Origin: Tsukamurella sputi
Lineage (GTDB): Bacteria > Actinomycetota > Actinomycetes > Mycobacteriales > Mycobacteriaceae
Direction: 5' to 3'
Assembly: GCF_007858445.1 (NCBI RefSeq)
Contig: NZ_VIGV01000008.1
Location: forward strand, 1-64,000
Length of the DNA stretch: 64,000 nucleotides
The stretch's first letter is position 1; every line of letters begins with the position of its first letter. The translations under genes were made by a program, and so were the position numbers. This document shows positions 46,726-55,442 of the stretch, piece after piece. Under the pieces are notes generated by a model that saw only the letters and a program-made list of their open reading frames with translations, ran no database searches and was not told where the DNA came from.

Positions 46726-47070
46726 TCAGTTCGCCTCGTTGTAGGCGTCGATGACGTCCTGGCTGATGCGGCCGCGGTCGTTGACCTTCATGCCGGACTT
46801 GCGGGCCCAGTCGCGGATCGCCGCGCTCTGCGAGCGATCGATCGGGGTGCGGCCACGCGGCGCGGCGAGAGCACGGGTACCGCGCTTGCGTCCACCGGCA
46901 CGGCGGGCGTTGGCGACCCATTCCTCGAGGGATCCGCGCAACTTGGCGGCGTTCTTGGACGAGAGATCGATCTCGTACGTGACCCCGTCCAGCCCGAATT
47001 CCACGGTCTCGTCAGCGGTCTGCGTATCGTCCACGTCGTCGACCAGCGTAACGGTGACCTTGCGCGCCAT
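46726..47070 (-). CDS. lsr2: Lsr2 nucleoid-associated xenogeneic silencer
   Basis: 114 aa. N-terminal dimerisation domain ([33 protein letters not shown]) and C-terminal AT-hook-like domain with the DNA-binding RGR in NDRGRISQ. Lsr2 coats AT-rich DNA and silences acquired genes. ATG 47070. Its promoter is covered by nested dyads, which may be an autoregulatory or relay operator. Order lysS-lsr2-clpC1 is as in M. tuberculosis. Confidence 0.97.
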   Translation of the reverse strand: MARKVTVTLVDDVDDTQTADETVEFGLDGVTYEIDLSSKNAAKLRGSLEEWVANARRAGGRKRGTRALAAPRGRTPIDRSQSAAIRDWARKSGMKVNDRGRISQDVIDAYNEAN

Positions 47071-47085
47071 AGTTTTGGCCCCTTC

Positions 47086-47150
47086 TCGAAGTAATCGTCC
47101 TAATAAGTCGTGCGGAATCGAGTGTATACACGCGATTGCGATTACTTCGA
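47086..47150 (-). promoter_or_regulatory. lsr2 promoter region with nested dyads
   Basis: Two structures: (1) 12-bp arms TCGAAGTAATCG (47086-47097) and CGATTACTTCGA (47139-47150), exact reverse complements; (2) between them a 22-bp palindrome (47116-47137) with centre GTGTATACAC and arms AATCG/CGATT, one mismatched pair. A promoter reading toward lsr2 fits here: -35 TATACA (47128-47123), 17-bp spacer, -10 TATTAG (47105-47100), so the inner palindrome would cover the -35 box and one outer arm the start of the message. Confidence 0.6.
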
Positions 47151-47255
47151 TCCGAACGCGCGGAATTCGGTCGCGATCGGGTAACGATCCCGTTCCGAAG
47201 CGGGCGTTTTCCGGCGAATCACCGGTCGAATGACGAGCAATTCACCGAATCGGTA

Positions 47256-49037
47256 CTAGTCGGAGCGCACAAGTGAACGGACGCGGTCGGCACCGATCGC
47301 GAGAAGCAGAGTGGGCAACCGCGGGCCGGTATCACTTCCCACCAACAACTGGTAGAGCAGGACGAAGAATGCGCGCTGCGCGGCGGCGAGTTCCTTATCG
47401 CCCTTGACGATCTGATCCGCACCGAGTCCGCGCTGCACTTTCGCGACGCCGTACACCTGGTGCGTGATACCCGCGAGGGACCAATCGTCCTCGAGGCGGC
47501 CGAGACCGGCCGGTGCGGGCGTTCCGGAGCCCTCCAGCAGCAGCCGCAGCGCCGCGCGCTGCTCGTCGGTGAGCGAGGCCAGGAGCGCCTCGTCCGGCGA
47601 GGTCCGCACGACGGTGCGCTCCCCCGCCGGCATCTGCTCGGCCACCCACACGGTGGCGCGATCCAGCCGCGGACGCAGGGGCGCGAGGTCCGTCAGGGGC
47701 TGATCGGGCTCGAGCGCCGCGAGGATGCGCAGCGTCTGCTCGTCGTCACCGGTCGTGATGTCGACCACCGAGGCCAGCGTCTTGTAGGGCATCGGGCGCG
47801 GCGTCAGCGGCAGCTGCCGCACCTGCCCCGACGCCGTGTCCAGCACGGATGCGGCGCGGGCGTGGGCGGCGATGTCGCCGGGCTGGGCCTTGTCCCCCGC
47901 CGTCTTGCGCACGAGCGCGTCCCACTCGTCGTAGGTCCGGGGCAGTTCGCCGTCGAGCGCCACGTCGAAGGACTGGTTCGGCTTCTTGCGGCCGTACAGC
48001 CAGCGCAGCAATGGCGGCTCCAGGTAACGCAGCGCGATCGCGGCCGTCGGGACACCGCCCTTCGACGACGACATCTTCGCCATTCCGCGAATGCCGACGA
48101 AGGCGTACATGGGACCGAGCGGGCGCTTCCATCCGAAGATCGGCGCGACGTCCTTGCCGACGGCGAAGGAGGATCCGGGCGATTGATGATCGACGCCGGA
48201 GGGCTCGAAAGTGATCTTCTCGAAAGCCCAGCGCATGGGCCAATCGACCTTCCACACGAGCTTTCCATCGGTGTGCTCACGAAGAACCACCGTCTCCCTG
48301 TGCCCGCACCGGCACTCGTAGGTGAGGTCGGTCGATTCGTCGTCGTACGCCGTTACCGTGGTGAAATCCGTGCCGCACACCGAGCAGTAGGGCTTGTACG
48401 GGTAGTAACCGGAATCACCCGATCCGTCCGCGTCGTCCGCGGCGCCCGATGCCGCCTCCGCCGCGTCGGCGTCCGATTCTTCCGCATTTTCCTGTGCCGG
48501 CGTCGAATCGCCCCGATCGAGCGTCCGATAACGCTCCAGGATGGAATCGATGCGGCCCCGCTGCGCCATCGCGTGCAGAACCTGATCGATGTACGCACCG
48601 GAGGTGTACATCTGCGTCTGGCTGATACCCCGGTACTCGACACCGAGTTCTTCGAGAGCGCTCTGCAATTCACGCCGGAAATGCTCGGCCCAGTTCTCGG
48701 CGTCCGAACCGTGGGGCGCCGGGACGCGTGTCAGTGGCTTACCGATGTGCTCCGCCCACGTCTCGTCGACGCCGGGCACGTTCGGGACCTTGCGGAACCG
48801 GTCGAAATCGTCCCAGGAGATGATGTGCTCGACCTGCAGGCCGCGGCGGCGCAGTTCGTCGGCCACCAGGTGCGGCACCATAACCTCGCGCAGGTTGCCC
48901 AGGTGGATCGGTCCCGACGGGGAGATGCCGGACGCCACCTTCACCGGCGTCCCGTTCCGCTCGGCGAAGGCCACCGCCTCGTCGGCGAGGCGGGAGACCC
49001 AGTCGTCCAGGGGTGCAGTCACGGGCGCAGCATTCAC
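47256..49037 (-). CDS. lysS: Class I lysyl-tRNA synthetase
   Basis: 593 aa. Charges tRNA-Lys. It is the class I (archaeal-type) enzyme, not the class II one of mycobacteria: Rossmann start VKVASGISPSGPIHLGNLREV (HIGH-like HLGN), zinc-like CSVCG and CRCGH, KMSSSKGG, and a helical anticodon domain. A roughly 35-residue acidic Ala/Asp/Glu/Ser-rich insert (about 178-214) is unusual. It occupies the place beside lsr2 where M. tuberculosis has class II lysS. GTG 49037 is 8 nt after TAGGAT. The lsr2 gene begins 186 bp beyond its stop. Confidence 0.92.
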   Translation of the reverse strand: MNAAPVTAPLDDWVSRLADEAVAFAERNGTPVKVASGISPSGPIHLGNLREVMVPHLVADELRRRGLQVEHIISWDDFDRFRKVPNVPGVDETWAEHIGKPLTRVPAPHGSDAENWAEHFRRELQSALEELGVEYRGISQTQMYTSGAYIDQVLHAMAQRGRIDSILERYRTLDRGDSTPAQENAEESDADAAEAASGAADDADGSGDSGYYPYKPYCSVCGTDFTTVTAYDDESTDLTYECRCGHRETVVLREHTDGKLVWKVDWPMRWAFEKITFEPSGVDHQSPGSSFAVGKDVAPIFGWKRPLGPMYAFVGIRGMAKMSSSKGGVPTAAIALRYLEPPLLRWLYGRKKPNQSFDVALDGELPRTYDEWDALVRKTAGDKAQPGDIAAHARAASVLDTASGQVRQLPLTPRPMPYKTLASVVDITTGDDEQTLRILAALEPDQPLTDLAPLRPRLDRATVWVAEQMPAGERTVVRTSPDEALLASLTDEQRAALRLLLEGSGTPAPAGLGRLEDDWSLAGITHQVYGVAKVQRGLGADQIVKGDKELAAAQRAFFVLLYQLLVGSDTGPRLPTLLLAIGADRVRSLVRSD

Positions 49038-49094
49038 GGGTGGTGATCCTACCGGCGCGGACGGCCCGGCCCCCGAGCACGGGTGCGGTGCGGG

Positions 49095-49469
49095 TCAGGC
49101 CTCGTGCGCGGCGAACTGCGCCAGAGCGCGCTCGTACGCCTGGGACGAGGCGAAGCGGCCGGCGCCGGGCGTGATCCCCAGGGCGAGCGCGCGGAAGCCA
49201 CCGTCGACCGACGAGGCCTGCACGCCGCGGTCGCGCAGGCGGGTGGCGATCGCCGCGGCGGTGACGCCGTTGCCGCTGACCAGCAGCCACTGGGCGTCGG
49301 GGCCCGCGGCGGCGAGGCTGGTCGGCAGGCCCGGCACGAGCCGGGCGGAGACGGCGGCAGCATCGAGCGCGACGGCGCCCGGCAGGATGCCGTCGCGGTT
49401 GCGCTCGGACTGGTCACGGACGTCGACGACGATCTGGCCGGCGGCGGGGGTGAAGTGCACGGGGTGCAT
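49095..49469 (-). CDS. Rhodanese-like domain protein lacking the catalytic Cys
   Basis: 124 aa. IVVDVRDQSERNRDGILPGAVAL is the CDC25-like entry of rhodanese domains. At the active loop the usual Cys-x-x-G is replaced by VSGNGVTAA, with Ser where Cys should be, so sulfur transfer is unlikely and a binding or regulatory role is possible. ATG 49469 has CTGGAG upstream. A leaderless polycysteine ORF and a hairpin precede it, suggesting cysteine-responsive expression. Confidence 0.8.
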   Translation of the reverse strand: MHPVHFTPAAGQIVVDVRDQSERNRDGILPGAVALDAAAVSARLVPGLPTSLAAAGPDAQWLLVSGNGVTAAAIATRLRDRGVQASSVDGGFRALALGITPGAGRFASSQAYERALAQFAAHEA

Positions 49470-49494
49470 CGAGGTTCTCCAGGCGGGAGGCGGA

Positions 49495-49509
49495 GCGCCG
49501 TTGCGGCGC
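49495..49509 (-). promoter_or_regulatory. Hairpin between polycysteine ORF and rhodanese gene
   Basis: GCGCCG-TTG-CGGCGC forms a 6-bp all-GC stem with 3-nt loop, 28 nt past the polycysteine stop and 26 nt before the rhodanese start. It may act as attenuator terminator or block the ribosome site depending on ribosome stalling at the Cys codons. Confidence 0.45.
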
Positions 49510-49537
49510 ATCCGGGCAGCGGAAGGGGGTCGGGTTC

Positions 49538-49582
49538 CTAACGGACCCGACAACACTCCATGCAGCTGCGCACCTGGCTCAT
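49538..49582 (-). CDS. Leaderless polycysteine short ORF (putative cysteine attenuator)
   Basis: 14 codons: MSQVRSCMECCRVR. Three Cys, two adjacent (TGT TGT). The ATG at 49582 is 7 nt past a -10 hexamer, so the message starts at the codon. It is followed by a hairpin and a rhodanese gene. Leaderless polycysteine short ORFs ahead of sulfur-related genes are established in mycobacteria as cysteine-responsive attenuators: stalling when Cys-tRNA is low exposes the next gene's ribosome site. This ORF is too short for standard gene finders. Function here is inferred from the match in size, position and codons. Confidence 0.75.
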   Translation of the reverse strand: MSQVRSCMECCRVR

Positions 49583-49589
49583 GACAGCG

Positions 49590-49618
49590 AAATTAGCACC
49601 CCGTGCACCGCCCGGCAA
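49590..49618 (-). promoter_or_regulatory. Promoter of the polycysteine/rhodanese unit
   Basis: -35 TTGCCG (49618-49613), 17-bp spacer, -10 TAATTT (49595-49590), then 7 nt to ATG. It starts right after the coaX stop (49628), so the unit is transcribed separately from the pantothenate genes. Confidence 0.7.
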
Positions 49619-49627
49619 GAGTTCGAA

Positions 49628-50485
49628 TCACGGGTGAGAGGAATCCCGCACGCGCCGCTGCCGCTGGGCCCGGTTGGCACTCTCCCGCAGGTGGACGGCC
49701 CGCAGGCCCTGCAGCGTGAGGTCGGCGCGGTGGTCGGTCACCGTCGAGCACTCCGCAGCGACGGCCGAGACCTCGCCTCCGGGGCCGCCCGCGTCGACCC
49801 CGCCGGTCGCCACGACCCGTGCCCCCGGCACGACGTCGAGGGCGCGGCTCACGAGCGCGTCGACCATGCCCGCGAAGCCGTAGATGATCCCCGACTGCAG
49901 CGCCTCCACGGTGTTCTTCCCGACCACCGACCGCGGCGGCACGAGCTCCACGCGGCGCAGCGCGACGGTCCGCTCGGCGAGCGCGTCCAGCGCGCTCCCC
50001 ACGCCCGCGGCGATCGCGCCGCCGAGGAACTCGCCCTTGGCGCTCACCACGTCGACCCGCGTCGACGTGCCGAAGTCCACGACGATGCACGGGGTTCCGG
50101 CCGCACGGCCGATCATCTCGAAGGCGCCTGCGGCGTTGGCGACGCGGTCGGTACCCACCTCGCGCGGGTTGTCGACGAGCAGCGGCACGCCCGTCTTCAC
50201 GCCCGGCTCGAGGATCACGTGCTCGGCCGCCGGGTAGTAGCGGGGCATCACCGCGCGCAGCGAGCGCAGCAGCTCCGGCACCGTCGACAGCACGCTGACG
50301 CCGGTCACCGCCGTGGGGTCCACGCCCGCGCCCGTGAGGAAGCCGTTCAGGATGAGCGCCAGCTCGTCCGAGGTCATCCGCGGGTCGCTGCGCAGCCGCC
50401 AGGTGCCCAGCAGGTCCTCGCCGTCCGCCGCCGCGAACAAGCCGACGGTGACCGAGGTGTTGCCGGCGTCGATCGCCAGCAGCAC
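49628..50485 (-). CDS. coaX: Type III pantothenate kinase
   Basis: 285 aa. First step of coenzyme A synthesis from pantothenate. LLAIDAGNTSVTVGLF (phosphate 1), VDNPREVGTDRVANAAGAFE, VVDFGTSTRVDVVSAKGEFLGGAIAAGV and VVATGG match the ASKHA fold. GTG 50485 overlaps the panD stop by one base (TAGTG). Tail of about 25 residues is Arg-rich. Confidence 0.94.
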   Translation of the reverse strand: MLLAIDAGNTSVTVGLFAAADGEDLLGTWRLRSDPRMTSDELALILNGFLTGAGVDPTAVTGVSVLSTVPELLRSLRAVMPRYYPAAEHVILEPGVKTGVPLLVDNPREVGTDRVANAAGAFEMIGRAAGTPCIVVDFGTSTRVDVVSAKGEFLGGAIAAGVGSALDALAERTVALRRVELVPPRSVVGKNTVEALQSGIIYGFAGMVDALVSRALDVVPGARVVATGGVDAGGPGGEVSAVAAECSTVTDHRADLTLQGLRAVHLRESANRAQRQRRVRDSSHP

Positions 50486-50892
50486 TAGACGCGCCCCGTG
50501 ACCAGGCCGTAGCCGTCCGGCACGTGCGCCGCGTCGGCGGTCAGCTCGACCGGCCTGTTCTCGGAGTCGACGAAGACTACGCTCGGCGCGTAGGTCTTCA
50601 GCTCCTCCTCGTTCAACTGGCCGTAGGCGATGAGGATGACGATGTCGCCGGGGTTGACCAGATGCGCGGCGGCACCGTTGATCCCGATCACGCCACTGCC
50701 CCGCTCCCCCGCGATCGTGTAGGTCTCGAGGCGGGCGCCGTTGGTCACATCGACGATGGCGACCTGCTCGCCCTCGAGGAGGTTCGCGGCGTCCAGCAGG
50801 TCGGCGTCGACGGTGACCGATCCGACGTAGTGCAGGTTCGCCTCGGTGACGGTGGCGCGGTGGATCTTCGAGGTCATCATCGTGCGCAGCAT
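50485..50892 (-). CDS. panD: Aspartate 1-decarboxylase
   Basis: 135 aa pyruvoyl enzyme making beta-alanine. Self-cleavage site Gly-Ser in [11 protein letters not shown], and [17 protein letters not shown]. It starts ATG 50892, overlapping the panC stop by one base (TAATG). Target of pyrazinoic acid in M. tuberculosis. Confidence 0.96.
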   Translation of the reverse strand: MLRTMMTSKIHRATVTEANLHYVGSVTVDADLLDAANLLEGEQVAIVDVTNGARLETYTIAGERGSGVIGINGAAAHLVNPGDIVILIAYGQLNEEELKTYAPSVVFVDSENRPVELTADAAHVPDGYGLVTGRV

Positions 50893-51785
50893 TACTCCGC
50901 CTCCTCCAGGAACCCGGTCCCGATCGCGATGCCCACGTTGTCGAGCAGCCGGGTGGTGCCGAGCTTCGCGGCCACCAGCAGCCGGCCGTCGCCCTTGTCG
51001 GGCGCGACGCCCAGGTCGGGCGCGCGCAGCTCCAGGTACTGCACCTCGATCTCGGGCCGCGAGGCGAGCACCTCGTTCGCGGCGGCGAGGATGGCGGGCT
51101 CACCGCCCTGCGCGGCGTAGGCACCGGCCAGCAGGGCCGCCGAGAGCGCGGTCGCGGCTTCCCGCTCGGCCTCGGAGAGATAGACGTTGCGCGAGCTCAT
51201 CGCCAGGCCGTCGGCCTCGCGGACCGTCGGGACGCCGACGATCTTGACGTCCATGTTCAGGTCCGTGACCATCTGCCGCACCAGCACGAGCTGCTGGTAG
51301 TCCTTCTCGCCGAAGTAGGCGGTGTGCGGCCGCACGATGTTGAGCAGCTTGTTCACCACGGTGAGCATGCCCGCGAAGTGCGTCGGACGGCTGTCGGCCT
51401 CCAGTCCGAGTCCGGCGAAGCCGGGCTGGATCGTGGTGCGCGGGCCGTTCGGGTACATCTCGGCGGCCGACGGCGCGAAGACCAGCTCGACGCCCGCGGC
51501 GCGCAGCTTCTCGACGTCCGCGTCCAGGGTGCGCGGGTAGGCGTCCAGGTCCTCGTTCGCGCCGAACTGCAAGGGGTTGACGAAGATCGAGACCACCACG
51601 ACGGCGCCGTTCAGCTTGGCGGCGTGCACCAGCTCCAAGTGGCCCGCGTGCAGCGCGCCCATGGTCGGGACGAAGGCGATCTGCCGCCCCGTCGACTTGA
51701 GGGCCGTGGTGACCTTCGTCAGCTGTGCCGGGTCGTGGTGCACCGTGAGCTGACCGGGGGTGTACGGACGGGTGGGTGCGCTCAT
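50892..51785 (-). CDS. panC: Pantothenate synthetase
   Basis: 297 aa. Joins pantoate and beta-alanine with [19 protein letters not shown] (HxGH), [33 protein letters not shown] and AMSSRN are diagnostic. ATG 51785 overlaps the preceding gene's stop (ATGA). panB is not in the window. Confidence 0.97.
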   Translation of the reverse strand: MSAPTRPYTPGQLTVHHDPAQLTKVTTALKSTGRQIAFVPTMGALHAGHLELVHAAKLNGAVVVVSIFVNPLQFGANEDLDAYPRTLDADVEKLRAAGVELVFAPSAAEMYPNGPRTTIQPGFAGLGLEADSRPTHFAGMLTVVNKLLNIVRPHTAYFGEKDYQQLVLVRQMVTDLNMDVKIVGVPTVREADGLAMSSRNVYLSEAEREAATALSAALLAGAYAAQGGEPAILAAANEVLASRPEIEVQYLELRAPDLGVAPDKGDGRLLVAAKLGTTRLLDNVGIAIGTGFLEEAE

Positions 51786-52744
51786 CGCTTGTCCTTCTCG
51801 AGGGCCGGGTCGATCATTGCTGAAGTTCCGGATTGGGCTGCCGCACGCCGGGATTGGGCACGGTAGGCGTCTGCTATCAGGGGTCCGTCCAGGGGGTCGA
51901 CGGTGTCGAGCGCCGCCAGGTGCCGGATCACGGCCGCGGCATCTCCGCGCGCCGCCGGGCCGGTCAGCGCGGACGGGCCGCGGACCAGCGCGTTCTCCAG
52001 GGCCGCGCGGGCCAGGGGCGCGAGCACGCGCTCGGCGAGACCCTCCGCCGGTCCGCCGACGGTGTCGGCACCGATGCCGCCGGCGAGCGCGGCACGCAGG
52101 GCGAGCACGGCATCGTCGACCAGCGCGACCAGGTGGTTCGCGCCGTGGGCGAGTGCCGCGTGGTACAGCGGCCGAGCCGACTCGGGCACCCGCACGGGTT
52201 CGGCGCCCAGTTCCAGCGCGAGCGCCTGGCCGACGGCGTGCCCGATCTCGTCGGCGGCGGTGATGCCGATGCAGCAGTCCGCGAGCCGCGCCGTGTCCTC
52301 GGGATCGTCGATGAAGGTCATCGCGGGATGGAAGGCGATGGTGGTGCAGCCGAGACGCGCCAGCGGTGCGAGCACCCCCACGCCGAGCGCACCCGAGGTG
52401 TGCAGCACGATCGCGGACGGGTTGACGCGAGCGGCGAGGTCGTCGACGAGGCCGGGGAGTTCGGTGTCCGGCACCGCGAGGATCAGCAGCTCGGCCTTCT
52501 CCGCGATCACGGCGGGACGCTCGAGGAGAGCCTCGGGTAGGCGGAGCGCGGCGCGCTCACGCGAGGAGGTCGACGGTGCGGACGCCGCGGTGACGATGTG
52601 GCCGGCCCGCTCGAGAGCCGCGCCGAGGGCTGTGCCGACACGACCGGCGGAGATCACGCCCACGGACAGTCGCGCGGGGGTGGGGGGATTGGGGATGCCC
52701 GCCAGCTGATCCACAGCATCAGGCGAGTCCGAGAACTCGGGCAT
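51782..52744 (-). CDS. Rossmann-like/DUF2520 protein (Rv3603c-like)
   Basis: 320 aa. NAD(P)-type N-terminal Rossmann fold ([22 protein letters not shown]) and a C-terminal DUF2520 helical domain ([26 protein letters not shown]). Resembles ketopantoate or pyrroline-carboxylate reductases; its place directly before panC makes ketopantoate reductase (PanE-like) activity plausible but unproven. ATG 52744; the 111-bp gap behind it should hold the operon promoter. Confidence 0.85.
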   Translation of the reverse strand: MPEFSDSPDAVDQLAGIPNPPTPARLSVGVISAGRVGTALGAALERAGHIVTAASAPSTSSRERAALRLPEALLERPAVIAEKAELLILAVPDTELPGLVDDLAARVNPSAIVLHTSGALGVGVLAPLARLGCTTIAFHPAMTFIDDPEDTARLADCCIGITAADEIGHAVGQALALELGAEPVRVPESARPLYHAALAHGANHLVALVDDAVLALRAALAGGIGADTVGGPAEGLAERVLAPLARAALENALVRGPSALTGPAARGDAAAVIRHLAALDTVDPLDGPLIADAYRAQSRRAAAQSGTSAMIDPALEKDKR

Positions 52745-52855
52745 GGGCGTGCGCCTCCAAGGGGGTCGTTCCAGTCCCGCGTCGCAGGTACCAGACGGTC
52801 ACTCGAAAGGCTATGCCCGCGCAGGTCCCCGGGCAACGGCGTGTGAGCTAGATCA

Positions 52856-54016
52856 TCACTCCTGCTTGCGGCGACGGCCGCCCGAGCGCTCGGTGTCCGC
52901 GTTCATCCGGGCGATCAGATCGGCCACGGTGTTACCGGAGGTGTGCTGCCCGGCGTGGCCCGGCTGCTCGACCTGCTGCTCCTGCCGGTCCTCGGGAGCC
53001 TGCTGCGGCGGTGTCCGCTGCTCCTGCCCCCACTGGTACTGCGGCGCCTGCGGCGGAGCCGACTGGAACGGCGAGTAGGGCGCGGACGCCGGGGGTGCCG
53101 CCGGCGGCACGTCCGGCGTGTACGGACGAGGCGGCAGCGGCGAGCGGTAGCCGGACTGCGGCGCCAACGGCACGAACGGCTCGTCCGCCGCGAGGTCGAC
53201 GTGCTCGACGTGCTCCACGTCGACGGGCTGCGCGTCCGGCCCGGACGCCGCCGCGGCGGGAGCCGCGGTCTCCGGCGCGGCCGCCTCGTCGGTGACCACG
53301 TGGAAGACGGTGGTCGGCGACTCCTCCTGCGGCGCAGCGGGGCCGGGCGGGACGGGCGCGGCGGGGACGTCGGTCACCGTGGCCTCGGCGATCGGCTCCT
53401 CCTGCGCGGCGACCGACGCGGCGGAGGCGGCGCCGTAGTAGTCGTCGACGGCGGGATCGGGTGCGGGCACGCCCGCGAAGTCCTGCTGCGCGCGGAACCG
53501 GTCGTCGTCCTCGAAGACCGACTTGGCGCGCTGAGCGTCGATCGCGCGCTGCTCGGCGGCGGCGTAGAGCTCGCTGTACGACGGGCCCAGGTCGCGCCCC
53601 AGCAGCTCCTCGAGGTTCGCGCGCAGCGCCAGCACCTCGGCCTTGAGCGCGGTGAGCTCCTCGTTCGCCTCGCCCTTGAGCTCGGCCCGGATATCGCGTT
53701 CCACCTGCAGTTCGTACTCGCGGCGCGCGCTGATCTCCCGCTCGAGCTGCAGCCCGTAGACGGTCTTGAGACCGCTCTCCTTCGCCTCGGCGGCGCGCAG
53801 GTCGCGGGAGTAGCGCGCGATCAGGAAAGCGGCGATGACCAGCCCCCAGACCAGCAGGATCAGGGCGACCAGACCCCACCGGCGATCCTCGGAGAACACC
53901 CACATGCCGGTGCCCACGACCGCCAACAGGATCACCACACCGAGCATCCACTGGCCCGCTCCCGAGGAACGTCGCGGGACGCGCTTTCGTGAACTCGGGA
54001 TCGGTGGTTGCGTCAT
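52856..54016 (-). CDS. Conserved membrane protein with coiled coil and Pro-rich tail (Rv3604c-like)
   Basis: 386 aa. Two membrane helices close to the N-terminus (about 24-40 and 46-67), a coiled coil of roughly 90 residues (RDLRAAEAKESGLKTVYGL to NLEELLGRDL), then a long disordered Pro/Ala/Gln-rich tail ending in RSGGRRRKQE. Cytosolic tail likely a protein-binding scaffold. Function unknown. Conserved position in the folate cluster. Confidence 0.8.
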   Translation of the reverse strand: MTQPPIPSSRKRVPRRSSGAGQWMLGVVILLAVVGTGMWVFSEDRRWGLVALILLVWGLVIAAFLIARYSRDLRAAEAKESGLKTVYGLQLEREISARREYELQVERDIRAELKGEANEELTALKAEVLALRANLEELLGRDLGPSYSELYAAAEQRAIDAQRAKSVFEDDDRFRAQQDFAGVPAPDPAVDDYYGAASAASVAAQEEPIAEATVTDVPAAPVPPGPAAPQEESPTTVFHVVTDEAAAPETAAPAAAASGPDAQPVDVEHVEHVDLAADEPFVPLAPQSGYRSPLPPRPYTPDVPPAAPPASAPYSPFQSAPPQAPQYQWGQEQRTPPQQAPEDRQEQQVEQPGHAGQHTSGNTVADLIARMNADTERSGGRRRKQE

Positions 54017-54052
54017 ATCCGCGACCTTACCTTTTACCTGAGGTCGTGTTCC

Positions 54053-54580
54053 TCAGGCTGGCGATGTGTCGGCAGGCTGGTCGTCGGGATCGTCGGGTGT
54101 GCGACAGCAACGTTCGAGCCACAGCGCGGCGGCGAGGAGCAGCAGCGCGCCCACGGCGCCGATCCAGGCCCCCGGGCGGTCGGCGTGAGTGGCGGTCAGG
54201 CCCGCTCCCTCGGTGAGGAGGAAGACGAGCATGCCGCCGAAGAAGCCGAGCGCGACGGCGCCCAGGTACGCCGAGGCCTTCGCGAGCGCCACGGCCCGCG
54301 CCACGGCGATGGGATGGATCCTTCCGGGGCCCCAGCCGACCCGGCCGTGCGCGAGGCGCGAGCGCACCAGCTGCGCGATGTACAGGTCGGCGGCGGCGAC
54401 GCCGTACAGCAGCGCCCCGGCCCACACCGGGACCACCGGCACGACGTTGCGCACCAGCAGGTAGGAGCCGAGCCCCACGCCCAGCACGATGACCAGCAGC
54501 TCCACCCAGCCGGTCGACCGCACGGTGGGGCCGCCCGGCTCCTCGGGGTCCCGGTTCGGGTCCTTCGACGGTCCGCTCAC
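54053..54580 (-). CDS. DUF3180 membrane protein (Rv3605c-like)
   Basis: 175 aa with four membrane helices (WVELLVIVLGVGLGSYLLV, VWAGALLYGVAAADLYIAQLV, ASAYLGAVALGFFGGMLVFLL, GAVGALLLLAAALWLERCC). Hydrophilic N-terminus. GTG 54580 overlaps the folK stop (GTGA). Function unknown. Confidence 0.85.
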   Translation of the reverse strand: MSGPSKDPNRDPEEPGGPTVRSTGWVELLVIVLGVGLGSYLLVRNVVPVVPVWAGALLYGVAAADLYIAQLVRSRLAHGRVGWGPGRIHPIAVARAVALAKASAYLGAVALGFFGGMLVFLLTEGAGLTATHADRPGAWIGAVGALLLLAAALWLERCCRTPDDPDDQPADTSPA

Positions 54581-55065
54581 AGGCGCGCCACCTCCGCCGT
54601 CTCGTCGGTCGGCAGGTCGCGCAGCAGATCGGCGACGACGCCGTGCCCCGGCAGCTCCGCGCCCGGGTCGGCGTCGAGCCACGGGACGAGCACGAAGGCC
54701 CGCTGGTGCGCACGCGGGTGCGGCAGGGTCAGTTCGGGGTCGTCCGAGAGCACGGGCGCATCGCCCTGCCAGACGGCGATGACGTCGACGTCGAGCGTGC
54801 GCGGGCCCCAGCGGACCTCGCGGACCCGCTGGGCGGCGGCCTCCTGCTCGCGGGCGAAGGCGAGCCAGCCGGCGGCATCGCGGGCAGGATCGTCGACGAG
54901 CACCGTCGCATTGACGAAGTCGTCCTGCTCGACTCCGCCCCACGGTGGCGTGCGGTAGAGCGCGGATGCCCGCACGAGGGCCGGTCCGAGGGCGTCGATC
55001 GCGGCGCGCACGGCCACGTCGGCCGCACCGATGTTGGCGCCGAACGAGAGCACCGCGCGGCTCAC
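54577..55065 (-). CDS. folK: 2-amino-4-hydroxy-6-hydroxymethyldihydropteridine pyrophosphokinase
   Basis: 162 aa. Pyrophosphorylates hydroxymethyldihydropterin. [37 protein letters not shown] (HPPK signature) and [19 protein letters not shown] 55065 overlaps the folB stop by GTGA. Confidence 0.95.
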   Translation of the reverse strand: MSRAVLSFGANIGAADVAVRAAIDALGPALVRASALYRTPPWGGVEQDDFVNATVLVDDPARDAAGWLAFAREQEAAAQRVREVRWGPRTLDVDVIAVWQGDAPVLSDDPELTLPHPRAHQRAFVLVPWLDADPGAELPGHGVVADLLRDLPTDETAEVARL

Positions 55066-55442
55066 TGCACGCTCCGGGTGCCGGACCGCGAGCGCCGGGC
55101 GACGACGGCCACATCGGCGAACGTGAGCGGGATGGGTGCGGCGGGCTTGTGCACCGTGACCTCGACGGCGTACACCTTCTCGTCGGCCGCGATGTCGTCG
55201 GCGATCTCCGCCGCGACGGTCTCGATGAGGTTGCGCGGCTCCCCCGCGACGATGTCGTGCGCGCGCTGCGCGAGCGCCCCGTAGTCGACGGTGTCGTTCA
55301 GGTCGTCGGAGGCGGCGGCGGGCCGCGAATCGACCCAGAGCACGAGATCGATGATGAACTCCTGCCCGTCCCGTCGCTCGTGGTCGAAGACGCCGTGGTT
55401 CCCGCGCACCCGCAGGCCCGTGAGCTCGATCCGGTCCGCCAT
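55062..55442 (-). CDS. folB: Dihydroneopterin aldolase
   Basis: 126 aa. Splits dihydroneopterin into hydroxymethyldihydropterin and glycolaldehyde. [23 protein letters not shown] with the conserved Tyr replaced by His/Asn region as in actinomycetes, and a Lys in [13 protein letters not shown] 55442 overlaps the folP stop (TGATG). Confidence 0.94.
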   Translation of the reverse strand: MADRIELTGLRVRGNHGVFDHERRDGQEFIIDLVLWVDSRPAAASDDLNDTVDYGALAQRAHDIVAGEPRNLIETVAAEIADDIAADEKVYAVEVTVHKPAAPIPLTFADVAVVARRSRSGTRSVQ

